Assembly: GCA_020050375.1 (NCBI GenBank) | Contig: JAGVKR010000532.1 | Span: forward strand, 1 to 5,509 | Direction of reading: 5' to 3' | DNA from: Planctomycetales bacterium | Lineage (GTDB): Bacteria > Planctomycetota > Planctomycetia > Planctomycetales > Planctomycetaceae | Length of the DNA: 5,509 nt | Shown here: positions 3,003 to 5,509 of the stretch, one piece after another | Position numbering within the stretch: the stretch's first letter is position 1 | How the letters are laid out: the number at the start of each line of letters is the position of its first letter | Translations under genes and position numbers: made by a program | Notes under the pieces: generated by a model | Told to the model about the DNA's origin: nothing | Databases searched by the model: none | Seen by the model: only the letters and a program-made list of their open reading frames with translations

Positions 3003-5509
3003 GTGAATCGAATTGGCTGGCGGCTTCTCGCAATTGGCCTGGGGATCAGTCTCCTTGGCGCCACCCTGGGCTTTACGATACGTGCGGATGAAATCGCCAA
3101 CGCGCAGAGCCCACTCCCCGGCATCGTCTTCGTCGGCGGGCCAATTGTTGAACGTCTCGATGACGAAGCGGCAGGGTCGTATCACTGGCGCGACGGCTAC
3201 GTCTACCCGCGCGGGGCCACGAACAACGCCTGGGAACGGACGATCAGCACCCCACGTCCGGGCCGAAATCTGTTCGCCGTCATGCCCGCCACTCCCAAAG
3301 GCAAGCTGACGCAGCTCACGTTTCTCAAGAACGGCAACGTCTGGGATCCCGAGCCGTCTTACGACGGTAAGAAAGTCCTCTTCTCGATGCGGAAGGACGG
3401 CGAGGACTGGTATCACCTGTTCGAGATCGACATCGACGGCATGAATCTCCGGCAATTGACCGATGGGCCTTTCAACGACATCTCCGGCGTGTATCTGCCC
3501 GACGGAAGGATCGTCTTCTGCTCTGATCGCACGGGGGTCCTCGACGAGTACCACGAGGAGCGCAGCGAGTTTCTGTTTCGGATGAAGGCCGACGGAACGC
3601 AAATCGAGCAGCTCACGTTCGTGCCCGGCATCTACTTCGAGCCGACCGTCCTCGCGAATGGACTTGTCCTCTGCTCGTTCTGGGACGCGTTTCACATTTC
3701 CGTGGCGCCGTTCATCAAGCACGAAACGTACCTGGTGACGCTGCGCCCCGACGGAACCGAAGAGCGGCACTTGTTCGGCGCCGGAGAGTACAAGTTCTAC
3801 AACCGCACCCGCCACTCGGCGATCGGGCTGACGAAGCCGGGCGAGCTTCCCGACGGCCGGATTCTGCTGCAAAGCGAAATGGGTCCATCGATCTATGATC
3901 CCAATCTGGGCACAGCACTCGGGCAGGCGCTCGCGCCGGTCTTCCCGGGGACGGCCTCCGTGCAAACCGGTGGAACGACGCACGCCATCCATCTTTCGCC
4001 GCTGGGGACGCGCACCTCACCATACCCGCTCTCCGACGGCCGATTTCTCATGGCGGCAACGCTCCCCGGCAGCCGCGATCTGGGAATTTTCGTTGTCGAT
4101 CCAACGTCGCGATCAACAGACAAAATCTTCGATCGCCCGAACCTGAGCGAATGGGATGCGGTCCCCGTGGGACGATCGCGGCCAAGGCCCAAAATCCTCC
4201 CCGACAAAAAGCGTGACCAGGATTCGGAATTCGCGACGTTTGTCGTCGCCGCCGGCCGGCAGAGTGATACGGCTGAACGGAACGAGCTGAACAAGCGGGC
4301 CCGTTTCGTCCGCGTGCTTCAGGCCGAGTACACTGATGTCACGACTTCCAGCCATACGAGTCTCGAAACGCGAGTTCTCGGGACAGTGCCGATCCTTCCC
4401 GACGGCTCGGTCGCATTCGAGGCCCCCGCCGAAACGCCGCTCTTTCTTGAAACGCTCGACGCCCGCGGCAATCGCCTCGTGACGCAAGCCGGCTACATGG
4501 CGGCGCGGGCGGGAGAAGTGAAATCCTGCACGGGCTGCCACGCCCCGCAATCCGTAGCGGTCGCCAATACCCGGTTGCAGGCGTTGGCACTCCCCGTCAC
4601 GCGCGTCCGGCGCGACAGCACCGATCTCAGCTACCGCCGCAATGATCCCGACGAATACCGCCGGCAGGCGATCATCACGCAGGCGCCGACGTATCGCGAG
4701 TGGTTGCAGAGTTCAAAACCCGAAATTCGCCGCCGCGGTTTGGAAGCTCTGGCTTATTTGCCGGACGAGGTCACCGCCGCCGATCGCGCGTGGTTCGTCA
4801 AGTTGCTGAAGGATGAAGCCGCGATCGTCCGTCGTCAGGCGGCCTTTGCTCTGGCGATCGTCGGCACGGCGGAAGAAATCCCAGCGATCATTGATGTTGT
4901 CTCGCACCAAATTGCTTTCCCCCCCTTAGGAAGGGGGGGCCAGGGGGGGTCGCGCGGCAGTGAAGAGAACATTGAACATCGAACATCGAACATCGAACGG
5001 GCAACAAAAGACTTCGAAGCTGGAAGTTCGACATTGGATGTTCGACGTTCTTCGTCTCCCAAACAAGAAGCAGAGTCGGCTCGCCTTGCAGCGCGACCCC
5101 CCCAGCCCCCCCTTGCTAAGGGGGGGAGAAACGAATCCGACTGGCAAACGCTGCATTATTCGCTGATGGCTCTCGAAGCCATCACCGGCGAAAACCTGGA
5201 ATTGGCGGCCGATCTCGACAAGGCCCCTTCTGCCTGGAAAGCGTGGTGGAAGGAAACGGCTTCCGTCGAGAACCTCCTGAAGCGTCTGACCGCGCGCGGC
5301 GAAAACCTTGCCGACGACTTCCAGCGTGACGCCTGGCTCGACGCAGTGGGGCGGACGCGGTGGCTCAGTCACGAATCGTCTCGCCGAATCGCGACGGCAT
5401 TGCAGCCGGGATGGCAATCCCAAATCCGAAAGTTGCTGAATCAACCGTTGCCGCCGGTCGCCGCCCTCCGCGCTGCCGGCCTGCTGGCCGACGCCGAGGC
5501 GGTGCCGCT
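3003..5509 (+). CDS. Exported HzsA-related haem protein: propeller, CxxCH motif and HEAT-like repeats, 3' end missing
   Basis: The frame is open from GTG 3003 to the window edge (835 complete codons, no stop). Residues 1-28 form a signal peptide (RLLAIGLGISLLGATLGF, cleavage probably near Ala28). TolB/PD40-type propeller blades follow, with repeating signatures KLTQLTF (about 101), DPEPSYDGKKVLFS (about 116), LRQLTDG and VYLPDGRIVFCSDR (163-176), then LPDGRILLQSEMG and LSDGRFLMAATLPG. A single CTGCH motif (Cys509, Cys512, His513) would bind c-type haem and needs export, consistent with the signal peptide. This order resembles hydrazine synthase alpha subunit-like proteins, widespread in planctomycetes that do not perform anammox, so hydrazine synthesis should not be assumed. 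HEAT-like helices start near residue 570 (KPEIRRRGLEALAYL, VRRQAAFALAIVG) and resume with LHYSLMALEAITGENL after 712. Residues about 640-708 come from an inserted repeat element. The substrate is unknown; a periplasmic redox role is inferred. Confidence 0.85.
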   Translation, partial: MNRIGWRLLAIGLGISLLGATLGFTIRADEIANAQSPLPGIVFVGGPIVERLDDEAAGSYHWRDGYVYPRGATNNAWERTISTPRPGRNLFAVMPATPKGKLTQLTFLKNGNVWDPEPSYDGKKVLFSMRKDGEDWYHLFEIDIDGMNLRQLTDGPFNDISGVYLPDGRIVFCSDRTGVLDEYHEERSEFLFRMKADGTQIEQLTFVPGIYFEPTVLANGLVLCSFWDAFHISVAPFIKHETYLVTLRPDGTEERHLFGAGEYKFYNRTRHSAIGLTKPGELPDGRILLQSEMGPSIYDPNLGTALGQALAPVFPGTASVQTGGTTHAIHLSPLGTRTSPYPLSDGRFLMAATLPGSRDLGIFVVDPTSRSTDKIFDRPNLSEWDAVPVGRSRPRPKILPDKKRDQDSEFATFVVAAGRQSDTAERNELNKRARFVRVLQAEYTDVTTSSHTSLETRVLGTVPILPDGSVAFEAPAETPLFLETLDARGNRLVTQAGYMAARAGEVKSCTGCHAPQSVAVANTRLQALALPVTRVRRDSTDLSYRRNDPDEYRRQAIITQAPTYREWLQSSKPEIRRRGLEALAYLPDEVTAADRAWFVKLLKDEAAIVRRQAAFALAIVGTAEEIPAIIDVVSHQIAFPPLGRGGQGGSRGSEENIEHRTSNIERATKDFEAGSSTLDVRRSSSPKQEAESARLAARPPQPPLAKGGRNESDWQTLHYSLMALEAITGENLELAADLDKAPSAWKAWWKETASVENLLKRLTARGENLADDFQRDAWLDAVGRTRWLSHESSRRIATALQPGWQSQIRKLLNQPLPPVAALRAAGLLADAEAVP
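4919..4955. repeat. Left outer arm of composite element
   Basis: It contains a local perfect hairpin (4919-4939): C7TT pairs with AAG7 around an AGG loop, followed by CCA, G7 and TCGCGC. It matches the right arm in inverted orientation over its full length with one substitution and one short indel. It reads as PPLGRGGQGGSR in the host frame. Confidence 0.8.
4967..4998. repeat. Tandem heptad GAACATY, four copies
   Basis: Four consecutive 7-bp units (GAACATT, then GAACATC three times) end in a partial GAAC. Because 7 and 3 share no factor, translation cycles through all phases and yields a 7-residue pattern (NIEHRTS). From general knowledge, this GAACATC/GATGTTC repeat is a common intergenic repeat in planctomycetes and other environmental bacteria. 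Confidence 0.8.
5026..5050. repeat. Inverted heptad arm of composite element
   Basis: Read on the minus strand, this gives GAACGTC, GAACATC, CAATGTC and GAAC: degenerate copies of the heptads at 4967-4998 in opposite orientation. The two arms can pair as an imperfect stem around a 27-nt spacer (4999-5025), which itself holds the palindrome CTTCGAAG (5012-5019). Confidence 0.7.
5091..5126. repeat. Right outer arm of composite element
   Basis: GCGCGA and C7 are followed by AG and a local perfect hairpin (5106-5126): C7TT pairs with AAG7 around a GCT loop. It mirrors the left arm. It reads as RPPQPPLAKGG in the host frame (with the flanking codon bases), so the peptide, like the DNA, has near-symmetric ends. 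Confidence 0.8.

Larger units (their letters stand above)
4919..5126. repeat. Composite nested palindromic element inserted in frame in the HzsA-like gene
   Basis: The 208-bp element has outer arms at 4919-4955 and 5091-5126 that are reverse complements apart from one substitution in the TTAGGAA/TTAGCAA loop and a CCA/CT difference. Weak matching continues inward to GGCA/TGCA and outward to ATT/AAT (4911 and 5136). Inner arms are GAACATC-type heptads (4967-4998) and their inverted counterparts (5026-5050). No transposase is encoded and no clear target duplication was found, so it is MITE-like or REP-like. It is stop-free in the host frame only: the other two + frames contain stops, for example TAG at 4927, TGA at 4961 and TAA at 5117. 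It encodes about 69 Gly/Pro/Arg/Ser-rich residues beginning PPLGRGG and ending PPLAKGG. Confidence 0.85.

Noticed and set aside
2916..3992. Open frame of 358 codons on the minus strand
   Set aside because: It lies antisense to the HzsA-like gene, shows no recognisable domain, and is the mirror shadow expected in GC-rich coding DNA; the + strand frame has clear family motifs.
4967..5050. CRISPR-like array
   Set aside because: The units are 7 bp, contiguous and without unique spacers, so it is a short tandem repeat with an inverted partner.
4905..5140. Target-site duplication flanking the composite element
   Set aside because: The flanks (CAAATTGCTTT and AGAAACGAATCC) share no convincing direct repeat; the ATT/AAT matches are inverted and belong to the arms.
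4926..5444. Minus-strand frame of 172 codons across the composite element
   Set aside because: Its text is dominated by translated repeats (PPLSKGGLGG, SNIQCRTS), which commonly give spurious annotations; it overlaps the better-supported + frame and stops within the left arm.
3003..5509. HzsA-like gene as a pseudogene disrupted by the repeat
   Set aside because: The frame was followed codon by codon through 4919-5126 and stays open, with coherent HEAT-like sequence on both sides.

Overview
The window looks like chromosomal DNA from a planctomycete or a close relative. It is GC-rich, it carries a DUF1501 sulfatase-like protein, and it carries an exported beta-propeller/CxxCH protein of the hydrazine-synthase-alpha-like (HzsA-related) type joined to HEAT-like repeats. 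These families are especially expanded in Planctomycetota. No taxonomic marker gene is present, so the assignment rests on gene content alone. All convincing genes are on the + strand.

Layout. Positions 1-1335 hold the 3' part of a DUF1501 gene whose start lies outside the window. Positions 1393-1788 hold a small VOC/glyoxalase-fold protein, 57 nt downstream and possibly cotranscribed. Positions 1789-3002 are about 1.2 kb with no supportable gene. This gap is less GC-rich than the genes and is crowded with inverted and tandem repeats: an interlocked stem cluster (1843-1926), a 9-bp tandem repeat (1984-2018), twin hairpins (2149-2195), several GTTGCG/CGCAAC palindromes and a GC hairpin near 2780. 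From 3003 to the right edge runs one uninterrupted reading frame starting at GTG, with a GGGAG ribosome site just upstream. It encodes a signal peptide, a TolB/PD40-like propeller, a CxxCH haem motif and HEAT-like repeats.

The most striking observation is inside this last gene. A nested palindromic element of about 208 bp (4919-5126) sits in the HEAT region. Its outer arms are near-identical C7/G7-containing inverted repeats of about 36 bp, and its inner arms are GAACATC heptad repeats in inverted orientation. It has no similarity to the host protein, yet it is read through without a stop, and recognisable HEAT-like sequence continues in the same frame on the far side. The element therefore adds about 69 low-complexity residues to the protein. 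It resembles a mobile intergenic repeat that has become protein-coding, comparable in principle to Rickettsia palindromic elements.

Functionally, the DUF1501 and HzsA-like proteins both belong to the large exported enzyme/cytochrome repertoire of planctomycetes. Nothing in the window shows that they act in one pathway, and the repeat-rich gap argues that they are separate transcription units.
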